A stretch of 64,000 bases of DNA, taken from assembly GCF_932294415.1 (NCBI RefSeq), contig NC_065539.1:32924001-32988000 (forward strand), written 5' to 3'. Within the stretch, counting starts at the first letter, position 1. Every line of letters begins with the position of its first letter. The translations under genes were made by a program, and so were the position numbers. This DNA comes from Quercus robur (taxonomy: Eukaryota; Streptophyta; Magnoliopsida; Fagales; Fagaceae). This document shows, piece by piece, positions 54,230 through 64,000 of the stretch. The notes beneath the pieces were generated by a model. It was not told the DNA's origin. It saw only the letters and a program-made list of their open reading frames with translations, and did no database searches.

Positions 54230-55257
54230 ATGGAAGAAGACAAGTTGAGAGGAAAAGCAGAGCCAAGCGGGTGGCCCGCGAAAGCGTGGAGCCTTCTCTC
54301 CGCAACCCGAAGCGAATCGCCGCTTATCCAATGCATCACCAACTTTGTGTCCATGGATCTGATGGCCAACACGCTCCTCTCCGCCGGTGCATCGCCCGCC
54401 ATGATCCACAGCGCAGACGAGATTCCTGATTTCACACCTCACGCCCGCGCTCTCTGCATCAACGTCGGCACTCTCTCTGCCGACTGGCTACCGGCCATGA
54501 AGCTCGCTGCCCAGTTCGCGTGTCAGTCCGGTAAGCCTTGGGTTCTCGACCCCGTTGCTGCTGGGGCTTCCAGTTTCCGGTTAAAGGCGTGTTTGGAACT
54601 CGTGGAACTTAAGCCCACTGTTATCCGAGGAAATGCGTCCGAGGTTATTGCTCTTTCCAATGCCACTTTAGGAACCAGTAAGGTAAATTTTTTTTTTTTT
54701 AATAAAAAAAATTATGGAATTTAAAGTTGGTTTTTATGAACACAAGTGCCAGCTGAGCTCAAAGCTCAAAGCTTTTGCTATCTCAACAATTGTGAAAATT
54801 TTATGTGTTGAGGCTTATAGATTTTAGGTATCTCAATTGCCAAGACTTGGTTTTTGTTTTCAAGGGTGTAGACAGCTCCCACGAGTCTACTGATGCTGTG
54901 GAAGCAGCAAAGTCATTGGCTCAAGCAAGTGGTGCCATAGTTGCAGTATCTGGGGCTGTTGATATTGTTACAGATGGGGAGAGAGTTGTTGGTGCTCACA
55001 ATGGGGTGCCCATGATGCAGAGAATCACAGCAACAGGGTGTTCAGTCACTGCTCTTATTGCTGCCTTTGTTGCTGTTGATCCTTTGCATGCTTTGGAAGC
55101 AACAGTTTCTGCATTATCCATATTTGGGGTTGCCGGTGAGATGGGAATGAACTTGGCCAAGGGTCCAGCTTCCTTGCGAATGCACTTGATAGATTCTCTC
55201 TATGGACTTGATGATGCTGTTGTACATTCTCGCGTTAGCATAACCAGCTTTTCATAA
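54230..55257 (+). CDS. THIM: Hydroxyethylthiazole kinase
   Basis: Two exons, 54230-54682 and 54865-55257, with a GT-AG intron in phase 0 (AAG|GTAAAT, TTTCAAG|GGT); 281 residues, close to the plant enzyme's usual length. It phosphorylates 4-methyl-5-(2-hydroxyethyl)thiazole with ATP, the salvage step for the thiazole half of thiamin. Family marks: ITNFVSMDLMANTLLSAGASPAM (about 36-58, starting CITNFV), VLDPVAAGAS (105-114), RGNASE (133-138), and the ATP-side motif ITATGCSVTAL with Cys 210 (205-215). There is no obvious organelle-targeting extension, so it is probably cytosolic (inference). ATG choice: first in-frame ATG after an upstream stop. Intact. Confidence 0.95.
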
Positions 55258-57199
55258 TTCATGGGATCTGTATCTATGGTATGTTGACTATCACTAGACT
55301 TCTTAGAGAAATAGTTTGAGCATGAAATGGCAGATCAATTGGTCGGCGTGTTGACTGCTACACAGTTTTGTTTGGAAGTATAGTTGCTGAACTACATTTT
55401 GTTTCAAGAAAACTGTATGCAGTTTTTTTTTTTTTTTGGTGGGATGTAATATACAGGTTTTGTTTCTCTCTTAACTATTATTTCCCACTTTTTGTTTCAC
55501 ATGCAAGAGTGGAAAAGAAATAAATATAAAAAACCATAAATTTTTAATCATTTCAACCAATATTTTGGAAATCTATAATTGGTATGCATTTGAGTTGTAA
55601 AGCTTTTATGACTTTCCTCTCTCCAATTCTATAGTTTTCATCTTTTTTTCTTTTTCTTTTTCTTTTTTTGCTTGTAGCATGTTTTATTCTGATCTAAACC
55701 AAGTAGATATGAATCTATAACTTGTGCATACCCCTGTTTTTAGAGAAATAGTTATAATTGTAGTTCAAAAATTCACATTTTTTTATTCACTTATTCTGTT
55801 ACTTGTCACAACTTACTGGACATTCACTAATTACAAATATTTATTTAAATATTTAGTTAACCTGTCTCATGCATCAGCTTGTTCTTTACAAGAATATACC
55901 ATTTTAAAGGTTTCTTCAGAATGGTTATTCCCACTTCTGGCCCAATAGGGTGTCGAGATTAGAGTAAAATCTGATTATTTTCATGAAAAATGAAATCTGT
56001 AGAAAGTATATTTTAATCATTTGGTTCATCCAGAGTTTCCCAGATGTCCCAGTTTCCACTTTTTATTTTCTAAACCTGTGGTTTGCCTATGCCAAATAAA
56101 TCTAGATAGACTTTATCTTATGAGCACGGCCCATAGATTCCCTCTTATGTTCCCCTTTAAACCATGCCGCTTTTGAAAGTTTCCAGCTATTCATTTGGCA
56201 TGCAACAGCCTCAGAAATCTCTTGAAGCCAGCCAGCTACTTTTTTTTTTTTTTTAATCTTTTATCCTATGAGCAGCATCCTAGATTTTCTCACTGCCAGA
56301 GAGTTTCCCTCAAGGCATTCAACCCTTGGGACCAAAACTTACTCATCCAAAAAATAAAAAATTCTCTAAGGCAGTGAGGGCTAAGTTGTACATTTGGTTA
56401 ACTTCTATCATTGTTGATGAGATGTATCACGCTCAGGGATTGAATGAGATTTCTTGTCAATTCTTTGCTATTATATCTCTTCTAGACTTCTAGCCATGCT
56501 TAGCTTTGTAGGATTGAATTTAGTTGTTCCTTTTTAAACTGACTAGAAGAGGAAGACCTCATAAAGACGCCGGTATTGGAGTAAAGCATAAGATCCACTA
56601 GCGAGGCTGCAAAATGTGTCTAGGCGGGCTTTTACCCATGGGAGAAAATTCTTTACCCGCCAGAGTGGAAACTCATCAATAACTATCAAGTTATGTAAAC
56701 CTGTCTCCCCTAAGGATTTATATGCATAGTTTAAACCTCAAAGCATGTGTAGTTGATTTATGATAGTGGCTGCAATTCTGACCGTAGCTTCTGAATTTAC
56801 TTGCCACTAAACATTCAAGTAAAAAACAGATTGTTGTTTGAATGAAATGCAGATTTTAAAGGCATTATGTGGAACAAAATTGCTTACACTTCAACTTTTC
56901 ATTGCAAATATTTTATCTTATTTGATATATTGACTGTGAAGTATGAAATCTGATTTAGGATAATCAAGATTCTACTTTAATCATATTCCTTTTCTATATA
57001 AGGAAATCGAGTAACAAGACATTGTCTTTCATATGCAATCACCGTAAGCATAAAACTTTAGAAGTTATGACAAGATTACAAATAAAAGATATATAAAATT
57101 TTCAACCATCTTGACTTATAGTCACTACATTAAACAATACAATACAACATTACCACATTCATTTCCACACAAACAAACCAGATGTTTTATCAAACAATC
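55258..57199. other. Intergenic DNA between THIM and the dirigent genes
   Basis: The first part must hold the THIM 3' UTR. T-rich tracts lie at about 55420-55438, 55645-55668 and 56240-56254. The open frames here (55724-55948, 56195-56377) have no protein features. The last ~80 bases before 57200 probably include the 3' UTR of the minus-strand dirigent gene. No other gene seen. Confidence 0.5.
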
Positions 57200-57943
57200 T
57201 CAATATTTTAGATGGACGATGATCCTCAGCAGTGTCTCTGCACCATCTATGACATGTTGACCAGAAGATAAGAGTGGTCGTACTTCCGCAATCCCACAAG
57301 CATTCTTAAACTTGCCAGTCCCTCCTGTCACTGACAAATATGACACGGCATTCCCAATCTTGTACACTCCATAGAAATTGAGGTTGTCATTATATTCCCC
57401 TCCTTCAATCATAGCAGTAAATGTCATCATCTGTGTGGTCCCATCTGCAGAGCTTGCCACATAAACTCCTTGAGCTTTCCCCAGAGTTTGAGAGCCCAAA
57501 TCAGGACTGGAGGTCAATATGTCATCAATAACGGTGATTGTTCCAAAGCCTAGTCCCAACCCATCAGGTCCCAGCTGGGTCTGAGGTGGGTTCTGATTAT
57601 TTCCTGCAGAAGCAGTACCACCTAAGCCGGTTCCTAGTGGGAGACCATTGACACCATTGACGGTTGGAAGGGCACCGTTGGCATTGGGGATGGCAACCCC
57701 TCCTTGTGGAGGGATAAACCCTATCTGCTTTGCAAAGGGCACTTGACCATCATAGATGTTACCTAACAAGCCAGTGATTGGCCTAGCTGTAGGGCTACTT
57801 CCCCCAAGAATGTCATGCAAGTATAACTCAAGTGTTGGTTCTTTGCTGTCTACTGCATGATTAACTGCAGCAATGACGCTTGTCATTTGCACAGTTGCAA
57901 CTAGCATTATGATGAAAATGAATGGTGGTGATTGCTTGAACAT
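57200..57943 (-). CDS. Dirigent protein, ESB1/DIR-e type (copy 1)
   Basis: Single exon, 247 residues. Signal peptide about residues 1-25, so secreted to the cell wall. The dirigent domain begins with LELYLHDILGGSSPTARPIT and GLLGNIYDGQVPFAK. A low-complexity Gly/Pro/Asn-rich insertion follows (about 78-130). The core then reads GLGFGTITVIDD, GVYVASSADGTTQMM and GGTGKFKNACG. The long insertion marks the DIR-e group that includes Arabidopsis ESB1/DIR10 and DIR18/24/25. ESB1-type proteins are needed for lignin placement in the Casparian strip; that role here is inferred. A TATA-like CTATATATGAG (minus) lies near 58035-58045. Closely related to the gene at 60380-61123. Confidence 0.93.
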   Translation of the reverse strand: MFKQSPPFIFIIMLVATVQMTSVIAAVNHAVDSKEPTLELYLHDILGGSSPTARPITGLLGNIYDGQVPFAKQIGFIPPQGGVAIPNANGALPTVNGVNGLPLGTGLGGTASAGNNQNPPQTQLGPDGLGLGFGTITVIDDILTSSPDLGSQTLGKAQGVYVASSADGTTQMMTFTAMIEGGEYNDNLNFYGVYKIGNAVSYLSVTGGTGKFKNACGIAEVRPLLSSGQHVIDGAETLLRIIVHLKY

Positions 57944-58029
57944 CTTGAAGTGTGTATATTGGAGGATTATTGATTCTGTAAGAATTGAAAGATGAAGGTT
58001 TATGGATGATCATGCAAATGGCCTCTGGA

Positions 58030-58260
58030 TCTTCTCATATATAGAGGAATGGCCAGCTTAAGATGGAGTTGTTGGAGAAGGTGAAGCTGTTGAAGTTGTT
58101 TTGTTGCAAGTGTATTAGTTATTGACCATTTAGAAGAAAAGAAAATACTTACCTATCTACCTCAATATTTATATGTACGTATGTACATACGTATATATGA
58201 ATGTATGGTTTATATTTATATGTATTTATGTATGTACATACGTACGCATGTATGATTTGA
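58030..58260 (-). promoter_or_regulatory. Promoter region of dirigent copy 1, with palindromic TA/GTAC repeats
   Basis: A TATA-like motif lies about 95 bp upstream of the ATG. Further upstream (about 58172-58250) 'tgtacgtatgtacatacgta' and a relative form short palindromes in a TATG/TACG-rich tract. This is low-complexity DNA; a regulatory role is not shown. Confidence 0.4.
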
Positions 58261-58995
58261 TGGGATAGAGAAGCATGGTCTAATGTTTGCTGGGTTCCAC
58301 CAGATATTATTCATGACAAAATTGAACTGACTCATCCCAACTGTGTGTAACTTAGGAGTCTTTTCCTGCAGCTAATAAAGATTTACTTTTAATTAATAGA
58401 AGCAGCAGTTTGCTGGGATAATTTTGGTTCATGGTGGATATACTGGAGAAACATGGAATCTACTACAACTTAATTTTTTAATAATTCCTGCAGCTAATAC
58501 AGTCTGACATGCTACCATCCTTGGACTCTCCTAAATCATCTCAACCATAATTTTACATCACACCTATTAGCGCTACATGAGCTACTAAGACTTTTCAAGA
58601 ACCGGAACAGGTTCCTATTTTTCTGATATACTTCCTAATCTTTCTCATGTTGTTACCTCAACATACTCAGCTGTTCTACTCTACACCTCAAAGCTTATTG
58701 GCTTTAAGAAAATAAAAATTAACAAAAATAATTTCAACATGTTCCATGCAATAATGATTTGTAATTATGAATTAATGTTTCTTCAATACAGTCCAACCAC
58801 TAACTTCAATGTTACAGGTATGCCTGTAAAATAAAAATAAATAAATAAAATGTGGATGGTATGAGTTCCATTTTAAATGGTAACTCTTCTTTGAATAAGA
58901 ATAGAGTAAAAACCAAAAATTGAGTTTCGGAACTCATTGGATGTGCATGCAACTTAAATTTTAAAAAATGTAAGTCAATTTTTAAACTTTAGTAA

Positions 58996-59197
58996 ATTGT
59001 GGAAGTCATGGGGAAAGTTCAAAATCATGTTACTGCTACAATTTTATCAAGTCTTGAACAATGCTACATCTTTTGGCACAGGTAAACCTCAAAATTTATC
59101 TTTATTCAATTTTGGAAGTCATGGGGAAAGTTCAAAATCATGTTATTGCTACAATTTTATCAAGTACTGAACAATGCTGCGTCTTTTGCTCTGAATC
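58996..59197. repeat. Two-copy tandem repeat, period 113 bp
   Basis: 'ggaagtcatggggaaagttc' starts at 59001 and again at 59114. Similarity runs on for about 85 bp with a handful of substitutions. It lies between the two dirigent genes. Confidence 0.85.
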
Positions 59198-60379
59198 ACC
59201 TTTTGCTATGCCAAGCTCCATTGAATCATTTTCTAGAAGTGATTTCTTCTGTGAAATATGATTTAAGCTTTCTTTTTTCTTTTGTTTTTTGGCTGAACAT
59301 AATATAAGCTAGTGCAGAGCAAGATTTCTGGAACACAGCTGACTTGTCTAGGTATGACAGGTTTTGAAAAACACATATAAGAGGAAGGTAACTTAGGAAA
59401 TGAAGCTTCTAAGGAGACATAATCTTTCACCATTTGGAGTTAACAGAAGTCCCTTTATTAAAATGGAGAAATTTGTCATTACCAATAAATGGTTTTTTTT
59501 TTTTTTTTTTTTTGAATCGTTACTAATAAAGGTTATTCAGAAAATCCTTTTTGTCTGGTGTTGGTGATTGTGAAAACTATTCTCTTAGCATTGTGTTGGA
59601 TATACAATCTACAAAAAAATTGAATTCCAATCATTTTCCATATCAACTTCTGAACATCTTGGACAGCCATTGTAGTAACCACGTAGTTCTTCTCTTTTGG
59701 CCAGTTCTTTCCATGGGGCATTGTAGAATTCATTGTAAAACATAGATGTGCTCCAAATGTTAACTATAACCACAATTTAGAACTGGTAAGTTGATTGAAA
59801 CTTCTACAATTTCTTCCAAGCGCACTGTTAATTGCAAAAGTAGAGTTGCTCTCAGTTTTACAAGTAATTTGGAAATCGCCAAATTGCCTTTATATTCAGT
59901 TATACTTCATGACAAGGATGTATATTGTGTTTTTTCCTTAGTAATTTTTTCTTTTCTTGGGACAAATTTTCTTTGCTCAATGAAATGACACCTTCAAAGA
60001 TATACAGATGTTGCATGGTGCATGGTGTATTGATGATAAACTTTTCCTTGTTATAGGAGCATTCAGTTTCATTATTTATGTTAGGAAAACACTGCTGGAA
60101 ACAAATCATGAAGGATTATCAATTACATTGCATTACCATATTTCATCAGAACAACACTTTTGCTGTTTTGGCCAGTGTTACAAATGAAAAACTGAAGAAA
60201 CTTATCAAAAAAAAAAATGAAGAAGAAAAAGAAGAAGAGAAAGAAAGAAAGAAAGAAAAACCGAAGAAACTTACAAAATCAATTTTGATTTACTTCAACC
60301 AAACTGACAAACGAAAAACCATGCCCAGGTTCACCTTCAAGAAACAATTCACATTTTCTCTTAGATTTTCATACCATTC
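59198..60379. other. Intergenic DNA between the dirigent genes
   Basis: Contains a T run (59491-59513) and an A/GAA-rich stretch (about 60208-60262). Several short open frames on both strands (for example 59533-59733, 60078-60386) have no recognisable domain and I do not call them. The part next to 60380 should contain the 3' UTR of dirigent copy 2. Confidence 0.5.
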
Positions 60380-61123
60380 TCAGTAGCTTAGATGGACTGT
60401 TATCCTCAGCAATGTCTCTGCACCATCTGTGACATGTTGGCCAGGTGGGATAAGTGACCGCACCTCGGCAAACCCACATGCATTCTTGAACTTGCCAGTA
60501 CCACCAGTCAATGACAAATATGACATGGTGCTTCCTATCTTGTATATACCATAGAAGTTTAGGCTGTCACCATATTCCCCTCCTTCAATCATGGCTGTAA
60601 ACGTCATCATCTGTGTAGTTCCATCTGCTGAACTCGCCACGTAAATTCCTTGAGCTTGACCAATTGTCTGTGACCCCAACTCAGGTGCAGAGGTCAGCAC
60701 ATCATCAATGACAGTAATTGTTCCGAATCCTAGTCCCAAACCATCAGGTCCCAGTTGGGTTTGAGGTTGGTTCTGACCATTTGTATTTCCCGCAAAATTT
60801 GTACCAGCTAAGCCAGTTCCTAGTGGGATGCCATTGAGACCATTAACCGTAGGAATGGCACCATTGGCATTGGGGATAGCCACTCCACCTTGAGGGGGAA
60901 GGAAACCTATTGGCCTTGCAAAGGGCACTTGACCATCATAGATGTTACCCAGCAAGCCAGTGATTGGCCTTGCTGTAGGGCCACTACCCCCAAGAATGTC
61001 ATGCATGTATAACTCAAGAATTGGTTCTTTTCCAGTGGCTGCTACAGGGTCAACTACAGCAAAAACCATCCCCACTTGTACCAGAGCAACTAACATTGTG
61101 AGGAAAATGTAAGCTGATGACAT
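60380..61123 (-). CDS. Dirigent protein, ESB1/DIR-e type (copy 2)
   Basis: Single exon, 247 residues, the same length as copy 1 and alike nearly throughout. Signal peptide about 1-24. Marks: LELYMHDILGGSGPTARPIT, GNIYDGQVPFA, the Asn/Gly-rich insertion, GLGFGTITVIDD, GIYVASSADGTTQMM, GGTGKFKNACG and a C-terminal LLRITVHLSY. Main differences from copy 1 are the signal peptide and the insertion (TNGQNQ here). A TATA-like run TATATATATA (about 61213-61226) is about 90-100 bp upstream. The pair is a local tandem duplication in one orientation, 2.4 kb apart. Secreted; probably cell-wall lignin/lignan coupling (inferred from family). Confidence 0.94.
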   Translation of the reverse strand: MSSAYIFLTMLVALVQVGMVFAVVDPVAATGKEPILELYMHDILGGSGPTARPITGLLGNIYDGQVPFARPIGFLPPQGGVAIPNANGAIPTVNGLNGIPLGTGLAGTNFAGNTNGQNQPQTQLGPDGLGLGFGTITVIDDVLTSAPELGSQTIGQAQGIYVASSADGTTQMMTFTAMIEGGEYGDSLNFYGIYKIGSTMSYLSLTGGTGKFKNACGFAEVRSLIPPGQHVTDGAETLLRITVHLSY

Positions 61124-62255
61124 TTTGAGTTTGTCTATTAGAAAGATTTAGGGTCTTCTAGGATTAAAAAGCTTATGGGTTTTTGGATGAATATGAGATA
61201 GCTACAAGCCATGCTATATATATATTATAGAATGTCAAATTCAAAGGGAGTTGTTATGAGGCTAATCTGGTGTAGTCATTCAGGCCTTGAGGGTAATGTT
61301 AGTGGAGTGTGAACATTCCATTTTAGTAAATATTTGTTGGACATTATTTCTTTGAAGTCCTAATGGCATTCAGGGAGATAGTGGGGACTGATGTTTATGT
61401 AGGTTCCACAGAGATCATCCCCAGGATTCAGTGATGTTTGTGTCAGAACCATCCAATTTTTACCTTGTTTTCTCCTGGAAGCTGAATTGCTTGTAGGCAG
61501 AGGTTGGAGATAGAAAGTAATCTCAGTGTAGCGGGTACAACTAAACCAAAACCATTTCATAACATATATAATCCGGAACAGCATGAAAATGATTTAATAT
61601 ATTTCAAGGTCAAGGAAAACTAATTATACAAATCTACACAAAGGCCATTCCATTCATGACCAAAAGTAAAATTAGTTTATGTTGTAACCAATTATCTTGT
61701 ACTATGTCCACATGAAAACAGGGATTTCTCTCTCATCACTTTGACTATTGGAGGCAAGATTTGATATATATATATATATATATATTGAGGTTCCTAGTGC
61801 ATGGCATATTCTACAAGTCTTTATCTGGAACTACACTAGTTCATAAATAAAATCTAACACCATCAAGAACCTATTATTTTTGGGCATTAAGTTGCTACCA
61901 CTGAAGATTAGATGGGCATACGGCATACCATTTCACTGTAAATGAAATCAGGAAAGAAGCCTGCCTTCCTAAAATGGGGGGGGGGGGGGGGGGGGGGGGG
62001 GGGAATTTTCATATCCTCGTGATATCAAATCAGTGCGTTTCAACCTCTGCAAATTTGGCATTGAGTTTTTTCTTTTCCCCTCCATTTTATATAATTTTGT
62101 AGATCCTTTTTTTTTTTTTTTTTTTTACTTAATACCAAAACGTGCCTCAAGCTAATAATGGAATATTTTGCTCTTTGTTATAAATCCCATCATGCTTGGT
62201 GTTAGTTTGGGAAACAAAAGCTTAGCAATGATTGTTGTGCATTATCAGCAAGAGC
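61124..62255. other. Intergenic DNA upstream of dirigent copy 2
   Basis: Proximal part: promoter of copy 2 with the TA-rich box noted above. Distal part: a TA dinucleotide run (about 61765-61786) and a 28-base G run (61976-62003). No gene seen. Confidence 0.5.
61976..62003. repeat. G28 homopolymer
   Basis: Twenty-eight consecutive G, preceded by 'cctaaaat' and followed by 'aattttc'. Such long G tracts are rare and length may be unreliable in an assembly. Confidence 0.9.
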
Positions 62256-62263
62256 CTTATAAC

Positions 62264-62882
62264 CAGGGGCGGAACTGTGTTGAAGAAATTTTGAAATTTT
62301 TTAAATTATATATAATTATTTTAATATTTTCAAAGTTTAGTTTATAAAAATAAGAGTTGACCCCCCAAATATTTGAATTAGTCCAATGATGCTCTTAAAA
62401 AAAATAATTGGTCAAATAGTTATAGAAATATAACTTTATTTTTCTCAATTCTATTTTTTATTATAAAATGTGCTCTTACATCTGTTAAATATTTGATAAA
62501 GTTTGCCATTAAATATGTTTAAATTTATCTTTTTTAACCCGTTATGTGGCGATTAACAAGTCATCGACTTATTAAAAAAATCTTGTCACTAAAACTACAC
62601 ATGAAATGTGTCTTTAGTTGACACATAATAGGTTAGAACAAGATAGCTTTAAATATGTTTGAAGCCTAACCTATTTTAATGTCTTTAGTTGCATGTTTTT
62701 GAAATTTTTATTAGTTCAATTGAAAGATTTTTTACTTTAATATAAAATTTGATCATCAAACATAACTTTGATCGAAAATGCTAAGTTTTTTTTTTTTTTT
62801 TTTTTTTTTTTGAGTGAGTGTATATATATAACTTATCAAATAAAAAAGGCATGTATATATGTGTGTATATATAATAAAAAAA

Positions 62883-62913
<31 letters not shown>

Positions 62914-62991
62914 GTATATGAGGGTTGTCTTGATAAATATACTAGTGCCGCAACTTAGTCCCCCAAACAAAAATTCTTGATTCTGCCCCTG
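62264..62991. mobile_element. Non-autonomous hAT element, 728 bp
   Basis: The ends are CAGGGGCGGAACTG and, on the other strand, CAGGGGCAGAATCA, a form common in plants. The 8-bp duplication cttataac (62256-62263) / cttacaac (62992-62999) has one mismatch. The AT-rich interior has a T run and TA/TG microsatellites (about 62787-62920). No transposase. Confidence 0.82.
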
Positions 62992-62999
62992 CTTACAAC

Positions 63000-63444
63000 T
63001 CAACTAGTTCGCATAGTTTCAAATTCCCCCTTCCCGTTATTGGCACTTCTACATGCAACAAATGCAACTCATTATTTAAGGTCATTGTACGGTAGTGCAA
63101 CGTTGTATTGCACAAGTTATTCCCTAACAATGATCTTTGCCAGGACAGCGAACCCATTGAGGAAAGAAGCCTCCTGGCTTAATTAATTATTTCAAAGCTT
63201 TTCATATGCTTAAGTCCATCACTAAAGTAAGATCAATTTTTTTTTTTTTTTTAAATGTAAATAAGAAATAGGTAATCTCTATTGCCAGGCATCTTGTTCT
63301 CTACTTGCTATACTAAGAGTCTAAGATTTGCTTTCTTTAGTGAATGTTTGACCTTTTTGTTGGTTGAAAAATGACGAATGAAAGAAAGAATGATTACAAC
63401 ATAACAAGGGAAAAAGCTAAAGCAAGCCCTTTTTTTTATATATA
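63000..63444. other. Intergenic DNA, no gene seen
   Basis: A T run lies at about 63238-63252. The open frame at 62977-63186 starts inside the hAT end and is not supported. Confidence 0.45.
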
Positions 63445-63536
63445 TCATGGAATAGCTGATTCATCTGTCTGCTGCATAGGCTCATCATTGTCCATGACCT
63501 TGCTCTGTATCACAACAGGGGAGATCAGGGTCCATA
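63445..63536 (-). CDS. Possible last exon of a gene entering from the right
   Basis: On the minus strand a good acceptor (tttatgCAG|TATGG) opens a 92-nt frame ending in TGA. One frame reads VWTLISPVVIQSKVMDNDEP and ten more residues, with an acidic, Gln-rich tail ending SAIP. Composition and the stop followed by AT-rich DNA look like a C-terminal exon, but I do not recognise the family. The preceding exon is not visible up to 64000. Could be chance. Confidence 0.35.
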
Positions 63537-63539
63537 CTG

Positions 63540-64000
63540 CATAAAGATTATGGATTAGAAATTAAGCAAAGAAGAGCCAATAATTACATCACAATCATGT
63601 TCCAAATCCTGGCTCCCAATTTTATATCAAATCCTTTCGCAAGCTAATCCACAATAGTGTAACATTCTTAAAAAATAATAATAATAACACTAATTTATAT
63701 CATGGCGGTCAATGTTGAATTCCTTAGCTGAAACTGGTGGAATTTCTTAGTTTACTTGCCTAATTGCATTAGTATTCATATATTAGCCAAATTTTCAGTG
63801 CTATTGAAGGTGTTTAATTGAACAAACCTCAATGTAGTGGGTACAACCAAACCAACACAATTTCTTAGTTGACTTGCATAATTGCATCCGTATTCATATA
63901 TTGGCCAAACTATTGCCTGATTCTAGTGCATTGCATCAGACACTTTCAATAGACTCAGTTCTACGTGCTTAAAAAGTATAACATGTTGCAAAAGTAATTG
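63540..64000. other. Intron or intergenic DNA at the right edge
   Basis: AT-rich. A diverged direct repeat containing 'tttcttagtt(t/g)acttgc(c/a)taattgcat' occurs at about 63745-63770 and 63859-63888, each followed by 'attcatatatt(a/g)gccaaa'. No coding exon recognised. Confidence 0.5.

Noticed and set aside
1-64000. tRNA, rRNA or snRNA genes
   Set aside because: I scanned by eye for tRNA A/B boxes and known RNA genes and found none I could support; a covariance search would be needed to exclude them.

Overview
The window is plant nuclear DNA: AT-rich, dense in LTR retrotransposons, Helitrons, LINE pieces and small DNA transposons, with GT-AG introns and only about five convincing host genes. 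The gene set and repeat types fit a woody dicot. A Fagaceae-like source is my guess from the style of the repeats and is not proven.

1-13.6 kb: repeat-derived DNA, then a nested insertion. A 313-bp Copia-like solo LTR (2373-13596, TSD agtca) was split by an old Ty3/Gypsy element of the Tat type (2482-13387, TSD ggttc, LTRs about 8% diverged, all genes broken). 13.6-31.8 kb: no intact host gene. It holds a Helitron 3' end, a foldback element, a non-autonomous hAT (16455-17144, TSD gtctcact), a solo LTR (17483-18124, TSD tttac), a 5'-truncated LINE with a 14-bp TSD (19824-20049), and two Helitron candidates (21516-24131 on +, 25334-28406 on -). The second carries a ~400-bp tandem array that re-copies its own 5' end. 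A MULE-like MITE follows (28723-29128).

31.9-38.3 kb: a four-exon GT14 glycosyltransferase gene on the minus strand (441 aa predicted). Its 4.7-kb third intron holds a decayed LINE and a MITE. 38.7-41.4 kb: the gag and leader of another old Gypsy element, into which a young Tat-type element (41397-51646, TSD atggc, LTRs differing at 6 of 599 positions) inserted. That element has one reading frame running gag-protease-RT-two RNase H domains-integrase. Two stops interrupt it: a private TAA between gag and protease, and a UAG followed by CAA UUA between protease and RT. The same UAG CAA UUA lies at the same junction in the old element.

Both Tat elements also share, downstream of pol, an array of ~70-bp hairpin repeats, a pair of GTCACC/GGTGAC hairpins, and a spliced gene on the opposite strand with its own TATA box. 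This looks like a conserved convergent layout and is the most interesting part of the window.

51.8-64 kb: the gene-rich part. A small GRF zinc-finger/membrane protein gene (-), a hAT element, a two-exon hydroxyethylthiazole kinase gene (THIM, +), two tandem dirigent protein genes (-), another hAT element, and what may be the last exon of a gene running in from the right.
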